43,728 bases of DNA from Pseudomonadota bacterium (GTDB lineage Bacteria > Pseudomonadota > Gammaproteobacteria > Steroidobacterales > Steroidobacteraceae). Positions 1 to 7,679 of the stretch are shown here, piece by piece. A program made the translations under genes and the position numbers. Within the stretch, counting starts at the first letter, position 1; the number at the start of each line of letters is the position of its first letter. Location: assembly GCA_947453065.1 (NCBI GenBank), contig CANGFJ010000003.1, positions 1 to 43,728 on the forward strand, in the 5' to 3' direction. The notes under the pieces were generated by a model. It ran no database searches and was not told the DNA's origin. It saw nothing but the letters and a program-made list of their open reading frames with translations.

Positions 1-29
1 TGACCGAATTCGGGGGTCGGAACAAAAGA

Positions 30-785
30 ATGAAACAGTTCACGCGTGTCGCAGCACTTACCACGACATTCCTGCTGGTCGCTTGCGCGCCGTCCAAGCC
101 GCCTGTCGATCCTGTGCGCGAGGCGGCCACCCAGCAGTGGGCGGCACTGGCCAAGCTCCCCGACTGGCGGGGCGTCTGGGAAGTGGACTGGCGCAACACG
201 CGCGGCATGCCGCCACGTCCGGCCATGAAGTTCACGCCCGCCTGGCAGGCGAAGGCCGACGCATTCAAGAAGAACCAGGCCAAAGGCGAGAACCTGCAGG
301 GCGAGGTGGCCAACTGTGTGCCGCCCGGCATGCCGGGCATCCTGACGCAGCCCTACCCCATCGAGTTCTTGTACCAGCCGGGCAAGGTCGTGATGCTGAC
401 CGAGGCCTACATGCAGGCCCGCCAGCTGTGGACCGATGGCCGCAAACACCCTGAGGATCCAGACCTGACGTTCAACGGGCATTCGGTGGCCCACTGGGAG
501 GGCGACACGCTCGTGATCGACACCGTTGGCCTCACTGCGCAAAACCGCATCGGACCTGGCATTGGCCATAGCGAAAAGTTGCACATCGTCGAACGCATCA
601 AGCGGGCCGACAAGGACTGGCTGGAGATCGAAACGACGCTGACCGACCCCGAGGTCCTGGCAGAGCCGTACACGAGCACGACGTCCTACCGGCACCTGGA
701 TGACGAGCTGCGCGAATACATCTGCGCCGAGAACAATCACGACAGCGCGGACGCCAAAGGCCGTCCGGGCATCACCCTGGAGTGA
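30..785 (+). CDS. Exported lipoprotein, family unnamed, partner of DUF6152 protein
   Basis: The product is 251 aa. The N-terminus has charged residues, a hydrophobic stretch and a lipobox (LLVAC, Cys at about residue 19), so it is probably a signal peptidase II lipoprotein anchored in the envelope. The middle contains GHSVAHWEGDTLVIDTVG, a stretch I associate with a family of uncharacterised exported proteins of Steroidobacter-type and acidobacterial genomes that often precede DUF6152 genes. There is no recognisable catalytic motif. A G-rich stretch (ggggg) lies upstream of the ATG but further away than usual. The stop codon overlaps a possible GTG start of the next gene, so the two are probably translated together. 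Base 1-3 is TGA, possibly the stop of an upstream gene outside the window. The function is unknown to me. Confidence 0.75.
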   Translation: MKQFTRVAALTTTFLLVACAPSKPPVDPVREAATQQWAALAKLPDWRGVWEVDWRNTRGMPPRPAMKFTPAWQAKADAFKKNQAKGENLQGEVANCVPPGMPGILTQPYPIEFLYQPGKVVMLTEAYMQARQLWTDGRKHPEDPDLTFNGHSVAHWEGDTLVIDTVGLTAQNRIGPGIGHSEKLHIVERIKRADKDWLEIETTLTDPEVLAEPYTSTTSYRHLDDELREYICAENNHDSADAKGRPGITLE

Positions 786-793
786 CTTCAACC

Positions 794-1171
794 ATGCAAC
801 GCAAGATTCTGGCCGCTGTGGCGGCGCTGACTGTCAGCGGGGCCGCCGTGGCGCATCATTCCACCGCGATGTTCGACTTCCAGAAGACCATCGAGCTCAC
901 CGGCACGGTGAAGGACTTCCAGTGGACGAACCCGCACACCTGGACCAACGTCACCCTGGAAGGCAGCAAGGCCACAGGGGTCTATGGCCTGGAGGGCATG
1001 AGCCCGAACTACCTCTCGCGCAACGGCTGGACCAAGCGCACGCTGAAGCCGGGCGACAAGATCACCTTTGAAGTCCATCCGCTGAAAGATGGGCGCAAGG
1101 GCGGCTTCATGGTGAGCGCAAAGCTCGCCGACGGGACGGTGCTCTACAACCTGCCGCGGCGCCCGCAATAG
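794..1171 (+). CDS. DUF6152 family exported protein
   Basis: The product is 125 aa from the ATG at 794, which begins a clear signal peptide (MQRKILAAVAALTVSGAAVAHH). The track uses an in-frame GTG at 782 that would overlap the preceding stop as GTGA. The mature part starts with HHSTAMFDF and carries TGTVKDFQWTNPHTW, then a GW-x-LKPGDKITFEVHPLKDGRKGG segment, all typical of DUF6152. The family is small and secreted, with no assigned activity. It sits directly behind a lipoprotein gene of a type commonly found with it, so the two probably work together in the envelope. The family call is firm; the function is unknown. Confidence 0.8.
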   Translation: MQRKILAAVAALTVSGAAVAHHSTAMFDFQKTIELTGTVKDFQWTNPHTWTNVTLEGSKATGVYGLEGMSPNYLSRNGWTKRTLKPGDKITFEVHPLKDGRKGGFMVSAKLADGTVLYNLPRRPQ

Positions 1172-1197
1172 CCTCAGACGACCTGTTTCGCGGTTTT

Positions 1198-1228
1198 GGG
1201 ATCCCGAATTGACTTTACGGGATCCCGT
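1198..1228. promoter_or_regulatory. Paired palindromic operators (VanR-like) upstream of the GntR-ligM unit
   Basis: Two copies of GGGATCCC occur at 1198-1205 and 1219-1226. The second extends to the perfect 12-bp palindrome ACGGGATCCCGT (1217-1228); the first is TTGGGATCCCGA. Their centres are 21 bp apart, two turns of B-DNA, so two dimers could bind the same face. A TTGACT (-35-like, 1209-1214) lies between them and a weak CAAGAT (-10-like, 1233-1238) follows 18 bp later. A repressor on the second copy would therefore cover the spacer. The GGATCC core resembles the ATTGGATCCAAT operator of Caulobacter VanR, also an FCD-type GntR protein. That the downstream regulator binds here is inferred. 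Confidence 0.65.
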
Positions 1229-1247
1229 GGGCCAAGATCGCCGCCCC

Positions 1248-1952
1248 ATGAGTACCCACCTCATCCAGGCCATCGTGCGCATCCGCGAAATGATCCTTCG
1301 CGGCGAGCTGGCACCCGGTCAGCGCGTAGCCGAGGCCCCGCTGGCGGAACTGCTCGGCATGTCGCGAACCCCCGTCCGCCAGGCGCTTCCCATGCTGGCC
1401 CAGGAGGGCCTGCTGGCCGAGCACGGCACGCGCGGTTTCGTGGTGCGCGCCTTTACGGTGGATGACGTCCTGGATGCCATTGACGTCCGCGCTGCCCTGG
1501 AAGGCCTGGCCGCCCGCCGGGTCGCCGAGCGCGGCGCCTCCAAGGCCCTGCTGCGCGCGCTGCGCGATTGCCTGGAGGATGGCGACGCCATCCTGGACAA
1601 GCGCCACGTCGAAGAGAGCGACGAAGCCCGCTACGCGGACATGAACCAGCGCTTTCATGCGCTCATCCTGAACGAAGCCGCCAGCCCGATCCTGGCCGAG
1701 GCCGTCGAGCGCAACAACCGCGTGCCGTTCGCCGGTCCGCAGGCGCTGGCCTTTGACGGCGGCCAGCTGGACCGCATGTACGACCAGCTGCGCTATGCGC
1801 ACCACCAGCATCACAGTCTTGTTGAGGCTTTCGAACGCGGCCAGGGTGCGCGGGCGGAGAGCCTGATGCGCGAACACGCGCATGTTGTCGAAGAGAGCAT
1901 CAATCTGGCCGCACTTCCGGTGGCACCCATTTTTACCAAGGAGAAAGCATGA
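1248..1952 (+). CDS. GntR/FCD family transcriptional regulator, likely VanR-like
   Basis: The product is 234 aa from the ATG at 1248; the track's TTG at 1209 lies inside the putative -35 box and is unlikely. The N-terminus is a winged-helix GntR domain (about residues 1-70: ILRGELAPGQRVAEAPLAELLGMSRTPVRQAL). The rest is an all-helical FCD ligand domain (about 80-220) with histidines in RFHALI, YAHHQHHSLV and REHAHVVEE that commonly ligate a metal in FCD proteins. The stop overlaps the start of the O-demethylase gene as ATGA, so the two are co-translated. The context points to a repressor responding to a methoxylated aromatic acid such as vanillate and repressing its own operon through the palindromes upstream. 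The ligand is inferred, not shown. Confidence 0.85.
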   Translation: MSTHLIQAIVRIREMILRGELAPGQRVAEAPLAELLGMSRTPVRQALPMLAQEGLLAEHGTRGFVVRAFTVDDVLDAIDVRAALEGLAARRVAERGASKALLRALRDCLEDGDAILDKRHVEESDEARYADMNQRFHALILNEAASPILAEAVERNNRVPFAGPQALAFDGGQLDRMYDQLRYAHHQHHSLVEAFERGQGARAESLMREHAHVVEESINLAALPVAPIFTKEKA

Positions 1953-3376
1953 GCTTCAAGAACCTCGAAGAACGCATGAAGGCCGCCGGCGGCGCCGTCA
2001 GCATGCTCCGCGACTCGCAGTCGGGCCCGAACCCCTACCCGGTCAAGCTGCCTGAGTACACGAACTGGCGCGACGAGCAGTGGGCCTGGCAGAACACGGC
2101 CGTGCTGTTCAATCAGTCGTACCACATGACCGACCTGTACGTGTCGGGTCCGGACGCCTTCGAGCTCCTCGAGTCGCTGGGCATCAACAGCTTCAAGGGC
2201 TTCACCCCGGGCAAGGCCAAGCAGTATGTGCCGACCACCTGGGACGGCTACGTCATCGGCGACGTCATCCTGTGCTACCTCGCCCCTGAATACTTCAACC
2301 TGATCGGCCGTCCGCCGGTCGCCAACTGGGTGCAGTACCACGGCGAAACGGGCACGAAGAAGGACGGCTCGAAGTGGAACGTGACCTTCGAGCGTGACGA
2401 GCGCTCGGCCTCGCGCCCGAACCCGACCGCCCGCAAGACCTATCGCTACCAGGTCCAGGGCCCGAACGCGATGAAGGTCATGACGGCCGTGCTGGGCGCG
2501 ACGCCGCCGGACCTGAAGTTCTTCAACATGTGCGAAGTCACGATCGCCGGCAAGCAGGTCACGGCGCTGCGCCACGGCATGGCTGGCCAGCCTGGCTTTG
2601 AGCTGTTCGGACCTTCGGAAGACGGCCAGGTCATCCTCGACGCGATCGTCGCGGCGGGCAAGGACTTCGGCCTGCGCCTGGTCGGCGCGCGCGCCTACTC
2701 GTCGAACACGCTGGAATCCGGCTGGATTCCGGGCCAGATGGCCGCCGTGTACTCGGGCGACGAGCGCATGCAGAAGTACCGCGAGTGGCTGCCGGCGAAC
2801 GGCTTCGAGGGCAACGCGTCGCTGGGCGGCTCGTACGTCTCGAACAACATCGATGACCACTACACCACGCCGCACGATCTGGGCTACGGCTTCATGATCA
2901 AGTTCGACCACGACTTCATCGGCCGCGAAGCGCTCGAGAAGATCGCGAACAACCAGCACCGCATCAAGGTCACGCTGGAGCTGAACGACGAGGACGTGGT
3001 CAAGGCCATCGCCTCGCAGTACGGCAAGGAAGGCGAGCGCGCCAAGTACTTCGACTTCCCGTCGGCTGTGTACTCGATGTACCCGCAGGACGCCGTGCTG
3101 TCGAAGGACGGCAGCAAGCAGGTCGGCGTGTCGACCTGGGTCGGCTACTCCTCGAACGAGCGCAAGGAACTGACGCTGGCTTACCTTGAGCCTGCGTCGG
3201 CCGTGCCGGGCACGGAAGTCGTGTTCGTGTGGGGCGAGTCGCCGAACTCGAAGAAGCCGACCGTGGAGCCGCACAAGCAGGTGCAGATCCGCGCCATCGT
3301 CTGCCCGGTGCCGTACGTGGCGTCGGTCCGCAGCGTTTACGCGGAAGGCAGCTGGCGCGAGAAGGGCAAGGCCTAA
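1949..3376 (+). CDS. ligM: LigM/DesA-type THF-dependent vanillate/syringate O-demethylase (aminomethyltransferase fold)
   Basis: The product is 475 aa, close to LigM of Sphingobium (about 470 aa). The family resembles GcvT aminomethyltransferases and moves the methyl group of vanillate, 3-O-methylgallate or syringate to tetrahydrofolate in the cytoplasm, yielding the free phenol and 5-methyl-THF. Visible features are LFNQSYHMTDLYVSGPDA (about 53-70), LIGRPPVANW (117-126), RYQVQGPNAMKV (about 165-176) and RAYSSNTLESGWIPG (247-261). From memory of LigM, the catalytic Tyr and the Gln, His and Arg of the substrate pocket should correspond to about Y249, Q56, H59 and R120 here. A good ribosome site (AAGGAG) lies 5 nt before the ATG, inside the regulator gene. 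A strong terminator follows. The family is confident; the exact substrate is uncertain. Confidence 0.85.
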   Translation: MSFKNLEERMKAAGGAVSMLRDSQSGPNPYPVKLPEYTNWRDEQWAWQNTAVLFNQSYHMTDLYVSGPDAFELLESLGINSFKGFTPGKAKQYVPTTWDGYVIGDVILCYLAPEYFNLIGRPPVANWVQYHGETGTKKDGSKWNVTFERDERSASRPNPTARKTYRYQVQGPNAMKVMTAVLGATPPDLKFFNMCEVTIAGKQVTALRHGMAGQPGFELFGPSEDGQVILDAIVAAGKDFGLRLVGARAYSSNTLESGWIPGQMAAVYSGDERMQKYREWLPANGFEGNASLGGSYVSNNIDDHYTTPHDLGYGFMIKFDHDFIGREALEKIANNQHRIKVTLELNDEDVVKAIASQYGKEGERAKYFDFPSAVYSMYPQDAVLSKDGSKQVGVSTWVGYSSNERKELTLAYLEPASAVPGTEVVFVWGESPNSKKPTVEPHKQVQIRAIVCPVPYVASVRSVYAEGSWREKGKA

Positions 3377-3391
3377 CAGCCTGACCGCCCG

Positions 3392-4585
3392 CTAGAGATC
3401 CAGGCGCCCCTGCTCGGGGCGCCTGTTTTCCAGGTCCAGCGCATCAATCAGCGCTGGAATCTGGTCCCGCACTGCAGAGAATCCTTTCGTGGCGTGCGGC
3501 CACACCCGGGCGTCATACGTCCGGCGCAGCGGCATCAGCCGCAGCTTGCGCATCGCGAGCCAGTTACCCGCATCCGACAGGGCCTCTTCCACCGGTCCCA
3601 CCGGCGCGCAGGCCGTCACCACGACACTCGCCCCCAGGCGCTCGGCCCATGCTGCCATGGCATCGCCATCCAGCGCAGGCAGCCGTTCGGCAGGCTGGCC
3701 AAACCATTCACTGGCACGCGCCATCGCATCAGCCAGCGCACCTTCCCCGAACGCCTCCCCCTGCGCGGATACAGGCAGCCCGACGGCATCCCTGGAGACA
3801 CGAGCGCCGGCAATACCCCGCACTTGGTGGCGGTCCAGGCCGAGACTTTCCGGATGCAGGTCCTCTTCGGTCAGCAGCAGGACAACAGGTCCAGCCGGCG
3901 GCTGGTTGCCGAGCCTGGGCAAGGCACGCTGCGGATGCGCCAGACGTTCCTGCAGGGGTGCCGCGTGTTCCTGCAGGCCCTGCGGCGCAAACCGCCCGCC
4001 CGTGCAGGCCTCGATGTTGGCGGCGCGGGCCAGATAGTGTTTGCCGACGGTGTGCAGCCCGGCGACCCAGCGCCAGGACAGGGTGTTGGAGGCCGGATCG
4101 GCATCCAGGAAATGCCGGTAGAGGAACTCTGCACCCAGCGGCCAGGGCAGGCGCAGCGTGAAGATCCAGATCGAGGCAAACCACATGCGCGCGTGATTAT
4201 GCAGATAACCAGTGACCTGCACTTCTGCCACCCACGCATCGAAACAATCGATGCCGGTGCGTCCTGCGGTGGCTGCCGCATAGTCCGTGGCCAGCGACTG
4301 GTCATGGGTCAGCTGTTGCTGTAGCGACAGCACGGTCCTGCGGTACTCACGCCACAGAGAAGGCCGCGCTTCCAGGTACCCTTTGAAGTAACCGCGCCAG
4401 AAGACTTCCTGGACGAACTTCTCTGCCGCCTGCGGCGTGTGTTGCGCCAGGACACTGCGCAGCAGTTCCTCTTCGGTGACCAGGCGGCGGCGCAGCCAGG
4501 GTGAGAGCTGCGAGACGTTGTCGTGATGCCCAATGCCGCGGTCTTCATTGCGCGTGGCCGCATAGGACTTGCCCGCACGCGGCAC
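3392..4585 (-). CDS. Photolyase/cryptochrome-type FAD-binding protein with FAD domain at the N-terminus
   Basis: The product is 397 aa from the track's GTG. Residues about 20-200 are a photolyase FAD-binding domain: DNVSQLSPWLRRRLVTEEEL, FVQEVFWRGYFKGYLE, the HNHARMWFASIWIF segment and NTLSWRWVAGLHTVGKHYLA. The photolyase N-terminal alpha/beta antenna domain is absent in front. A C-terminal part (about 215-390) has alternating hydrophobic strands (PVVLLLTEEDL, ASVVVTACAPVGPVEEAL) that could be a rearranged alpha/beta domain. Recognisable coding (LSPFAPTRAEGLRRIAAFVP) continues upstream of the GTG as far as 4663. That stretch has no in-frame ATG, GTG or TTG before a stop at 4664-4666, so the true start is unresolved. 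It follows the ABC ATPase gene and probably belongs to the same transcript. Whether it repairs DNA or senses light cannot be told. Confidence 0.8.
   Translation of the reverse strand: MPRAGKSYAATRNEDRGIGHHDNVSQLSPWLRRRLVTEEELLRSVLAQHTPQAAEKFVQEVFWRGYFKGYLEARPSLWREYRRTVLSLQQQLTHDQSLATDYAAATAGRTGIDCFDAWVAEVQVTGYLHNHARMWFASIWIFTLRLPWPLGAEFLYRHFLDADPASNTLSWRWVAGLHTVGKHYLARAANIEACTGGRFAPQGLQEHAAPLQERLAHPQRALPRLGNQPPAGPVVLLLTEEDLHPESLGLDRHQVRGIAGARVSRDAVGLPVSAQGEAFGEGALADAMARASEWFGQPAERLPALDGDAMAAWAERLGASVVVTACAPVGPVEEALSDAGNWLAMRKLRLMPLRRTYDARVWPHATKGFSAVRDQIPALIDALDLENRRPEQGRLDL
3401..3429 (+). terminator. Rho-independent terminator after the ligM-like gene
   Basis: CAGGCGCCCC (3401-3410) and GGGGCGCCTG (3416-3425) form a perfect 10-bp GC-rich stem with loop TGCTC, followed by TTTT on the plus strand. 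It lies 25 bases past the ligM-like stop. It is encoded within the last codons of the convergent photolyase-like gene, so the same bases serve as coding sequence on one strand and terminator on the other. Confidence 0.85.
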
Positions 4586-4646
4586 GAAGGCAGCGATGCG
4601 CCGCAGCCCCTCTGCGCGGGTCGGCGCGAAGGGGCTTAACGGTTCG

Positions 4647-5459
4647 TCAGACGTAGCGACGCCTCAGCAACTCGGCAGCCGACACGTCGAGCAGGTCGGC
4701 ACGACGCACTTCCTCGAAGCGGGCCAGCAGGTCTTCCGGACGCAGGCGGCGTTTTTCGGCACCACTGAAGTCCTGGATGATCTTGCCGCGATGGAGCATG
4801 ACCAAGCGGTCGCCATAGGTCACGGCCTGCTGCATCGAATGCGTCACCATCATGGTCGTGAGCCGGTCGCGGGCCACGATGCGGTCGGTGATGCGGATGA
4901 CCTGCTCGGCGCTGCGCGGATCCAGCGCTGCGGTGTGCTCATCGAGCAGGAGCATGCGCGGCTTGAGCCAGGTGGCCATGAGCAGGGTCAGGGCCTGTCG
5001 CTGGCCACCGGAGAGACTGCCGATGGCGTTGTCGAGACGGCTTTCCAGGCCCATGCCCAGGGTCTTCACGGTGTCGAGCATCTGCTGGCGCAGTCCGCCG
5101 CCCAGTGCCGGCGTCAGGCCACGCACTTTGCCCCGGCGCGATGCCAGCGCCAGGTTCTCGGCAATGGACAGGTGCGGTGCCGTGCCGCTGAACGGATTCT
5201 GGAAGACGCGGCCCACCAGCGAGGCGCGCTGGTGTTCGGGCCAGCGCGTCACGTCGTGGCCATCGATATCGATACGGCCTTCGTCCACGTAGAAGCCACC
5301 GGCCACGGCGTTGAGCAGGGTCGACTTGCCGGAGCCGTTGCTGCCAATGACGACGACAAACGAGCCTTCTTCAATCTTGAGGTTGATGCCCTGCAGCGAG
5401 CGGACTTCGTTGGCCGTGCCGGCGTTGAAAGTCTTGCGGATGTTCTGGACGTCAAGCAT
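4647..5459 (-). CDS. ABC transporter ATP-binding protein (TrpX-type/BPD_transp_2 importer family)
   Basis: The product is 270 aa, with every expected ABC ATPase motif: Walker A GSNGSGKST (about 39-47), the Q-loop region VGRVFQNPF, signature LSGGQRQAL, Walker B RMLLLDEHTAALD, and the switch His in VTHSMQQAV. It powers the membrane permease encoded just upstream; the two genes overlap by 8 bp. The relatives I recognise pair with a PF04392-type substrate-binding protein, which is also in this operon, so it is probably an importer of a small organic molecule. The nature of the substrate is unknown. The 3' end overlaps the reading frame of the photolyase-like gene. Confidence 0.92.
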   Translation of the reverse strand: MLDVQNIRKTFNAGTANEVRSLQGINLKIEEGSFVVVIGSNGSGKSTLLNAVAGGFYVDEGRIDIDGHDVTRWPEHQRASLVGRVFQNPFSGTAPHLSIAENLALASRRGKVRGLTPALGGGLRQQMLDTVKTLGMGLESRLDNAIGSLSGGQRQALTLLMATWLKPRMLLLDEHTAALDPRSAEQVIRITDRIVARDRLTTMMVTHSMQQAVTYGDRLVMLHRGKIIQDFSGAEKRRLRPEDLLARFEEVRRADLLDVSAAELLRRRYV

Positions 5460-6390
5460 GACGGGCCTCCGTGGGGGTGCGCAGACGGAGCTTCTTGATC
5501 AGGCCCGGTGACACGAGCGCCAGGAACACAAAGCCGGCAGTGATCAGCTTGAGGTCATTCGGGTCCAGGCCCCAGCGCAGGGCCACCGCCACGAGCAGGC
5601 GGAACAGCACCGAGCCAAAGATGGCGCCAGCCAGTAGGTGGCCCAGCTTGCCCGTGCCAATCAAGGCCTCGCCAATGATGACGCTGGCCAGGCCCCAGAC
5701 GAGCATGCCGATGCCCATCTGCACGTCGGCAAAGCCCTGGTACTGCGCCAGCAGTGCACCGGCGAGCGCGACCAGTCCATTGGACAGCGCGAGGCCGGCG
5801 GTGATCATGTTGCCGTCGCTGGCGCCGAGCGCACGGATCATCTGCGGGTTATCACCCGTGGCGCGCATCGCGGTGCCCAGGTGCGTGCGGAAGAACGCGA
5901 GCAAGGCGACCGCCACGGCCACCACGAACAGCAGCGTAACCGTGAGCACGGCGAGGTCGTTGACCGGCACCGGTCGACCGAGGAAGCGCACCGTCTCGCC
6001 CAGGCCAGTGGCTGCGCCCAGTTCACCCGCCCAGGTGACGAAGGTAGCCACCGACATCATTGGAATGTTGCTGCGCCCCATGATGTGCAGGTTGATGGAG
6101 TACAGCGCGGTCATCACGAGGATGCCGGACAGCAGCCCGTTGATCTTGAACCGCGTGTGCAGGATGCCGGTCACCGCACCGGCCGCCGCACCGGCCAGCA
6201 CCGCGATGGCCGTGGCGACCGCCGGGTTGTAGCCGTGCACGATCAGCGCCGCGGACACCGCAGCACCCAGCGTGACCGTGCCTTCGGCTGTCATGTCGGG
6301 GAAGGTGAAGATGCGGAAGCTGATCAGCACGCCGAGCGCAAGCAGCGACAGGATGATGCCGATCGTCAGGGCACTGAGCACCAGGCTCAT
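5452..6390 (-). CDS. ABC transporter permease (BPD_transp_2 family)
   Basis: The product is 312 aa from the ATG at 6390 (MSLVLSALTIGIILSLLALG). I chose this start because it overlaps the preceding stop as ATGA; the track's start at 6429 would extend into the upstream gene. There are about eight to nine hydrophobic membrane segments, and the early FRIFTFPDMTAEGTVTLGAAV is characteristic of the uncharacterised ABC importer permeases paired with TrpX-like binding proteins. A cytoplasmic EAA-like loop (RTHLGTAMRATGDNPQMIRALGAS) contacts the ATPase. It forms the inner-membrane channel of the transporter with the ATPase downstream and the substrate-binding protein encoded two genes upstream. Confidence 0.92.
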   Translation of the reverse strand: MSLVLSALTIGIILSLLALGVLISFRIFTFPDMTAEGTVTLGAAVSAALIVHGYNPAVATAIAVLAGAAAGAVTGILHTRFKINGLLSGILVMTALYSINLHIMGRSNIPMMSVATFVTWAGELGAATGLGETVRFLGRPVPVNDLAVLTVTLLFVVAVAVALLAFFRTHLGTAMRATGDNPQMIRALGASDGNMITAGLALSNGLVALAGALLAQYQGFADVQMGIGMLVWGLASVIIGEALIGTGKLGHLLAGAIFGSVLFRLLVAVALRWGLDPNDLKLITAGFVFLALVSPGLIKKLRLRTPTEARHA

Positions 6391-7664
6391 GGCTGTTCTC
6401 CGGTAATGGCGACCAGCGGGGCGATCCACATCGCGCCACGGGTGAACCGACTTTCGATGCGTTCGCCCGGTTCGCGGTCATCGGCCAGCAGGTGCAGGAC
6501 CGACTCGGGCGTATCGCGTTCAAACAGCGGCAGCACCGCCTGCGACACCTGCAGCAGGCCGCGCTGCAAGGGGCGGAAGCGGAACGCAGCGGCGTGCACA
6601 TGCCCCAACTGCCCATCCTCGGCACCGAGGGGACGCAGGTAGGGGACCAGTGGTGCAGCCACATCCTGCGGCTGGGCCACGACGCCACAGGCCACCACCG
6701 ACATGCGGGCATGGGCCGGCTCTGTCGTGAAGGAGAGCCAGGTGCGAACGTCCGGGAAGGCGAGCGGATCGTCGCCGGCGGTCTTGGTGGCCGGTGAACG
6801 GCGCAGGCTCGCGCCGATCATGCCGGCGGATTCCGCGGCAATGACCACACACGCCGCGGGCGTTGCCGCCAGCTCGAGTGACAGGTCGATGAGCTCAGAG
6901 AGCGTGACGTGATCGCCCTCGGCATTGGGCTCGAAACGCACCAGCTGACTATAGGCGCCCGTGCAGCGCAGGCCGTAGAGCGCCTGCATGTCGGGCACGT
7001 AGTTGCCCTGGCTGAGCAGGGTGTCGCAGCTGTTGGAGCCATCGGCGGGCAGGCAGGCGGCGGCCCCTTCCACGGCGAGAAACTCGCCGAACCGACCCTG
7101 GCACTCGGCGAAGTCCGCACCAAATGCACCCAGCCCCAGGGTGACGCTGTGCGCGTCAATCGCGAGCTTGTGCGCATCGCTTGCGGCATACACGCGGTCA
7201 CTGGAATCCAGTGGCGCGCCAAAGCTGTGGCAGTTCATGCCTGAACCGGGCAGCGCGTAAACCTCATACCGTGCGGTACCGCGCTGCAGTTCGCGGGGGA
7301 GGACCGGCGGCGGCGCCGTGGTCGGCGTTGCGGCAGAAGGCGCCGCGGCGGCCACGGGCGCGGTGGCGGTCATCAGCAGCGTGGCGATGCCGGCCATCTC
7401 CAGCACCGTCAGCACATTGCCGGTGGGGCCCGCAATGACGAAGCTACCTTTGACCGTCTTGAATTTCTTGTAGGCACTGACCAGCACCCGGATGCCCAGG
7501 GAACTGACGTAGTCGATGCCTTCCATGCGCAGGCAGACGCGGTCGCTGCCCACGCGCATCAGGTCATCGAGCGCACGCGACAGGTGATCGGCCCAGTAGC
7601 CGTCAAGACGGCCCACCGCAATGAGTTCGGTGACGTCGCCAGATTGTTGGGTCGTGATTTCCAC
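6387..7664 (-). CDS. STAS-domain protein with a large uncharacterised C-terminal domain
   Basis: The product is 425 aa. Residues 1-100 form a STAS domain of the anti-sigma-factor antagonist type; MEGIDYVSSLGIRVLVSA places Ser55 where SpoIIAA carries its phosphoserine. An Ala/Pro/Thr-rich linker follows (about 101-126). Residues about 128-425 form a domain I do not recognise, with several cysteines (MNCHSFG, AECQGRF, NSCDTLL, LRCTGAY). It is encoded between the substrate-binding protein (15 bp away) and the permease (ATGA overlap), so it is an integral part of the ABC operon. The STAS part is likely phosphorylated by the RsbW-like kinase of the same operon, gating the transporter or the C-terminal domain. 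That role is inferred. Confidence 0.8.
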   Translation of the reverse strand: MEITTQQSGDVTELIAVGRLDGYWADHLSRALDDLMRVGSDRVCLRMEGIDYVSSLGIRVLVSAYKKFKTVKGSFVIAGPTGNVLTVLEMAGIATLLMTATAPVAAAAPSAATPTTAPPPVLPRELQRGTARYEVYALPGSGMNCHSFGAPLDSSDRVYAASDAHKLAIDAHSVTLGLGAFGADFAECQGRFGEFLAVEGAAACLPADGSNSCDTLLSQGNYVPDMQALYGLRCTGAYSQLVRFEPNAEGDHVTLSELIDLSLELAATPAACVVIAAESAGMIGASLRRSPATKTAGDDPLAFPDVRTWLSFTTEPAHARMSVVACGVVAQPQDVAAPLVPYLRPLGAEDGQLGHVHAAAFRFRPLQRGLLQVSQAVLPLFERDTPESVLHLLADDREPGERIESRFTRGAMWIAPLVAITGEQP

Positions 7665-7679
7665 TGACTGCTCCCGCGA

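Noticed and set aside
1811-3274. 487-aa minus-strand ORF
   Set aside because: Antisense shadow of the LigM-like gene; Arg/Val/His-rich with no recognisable motif.
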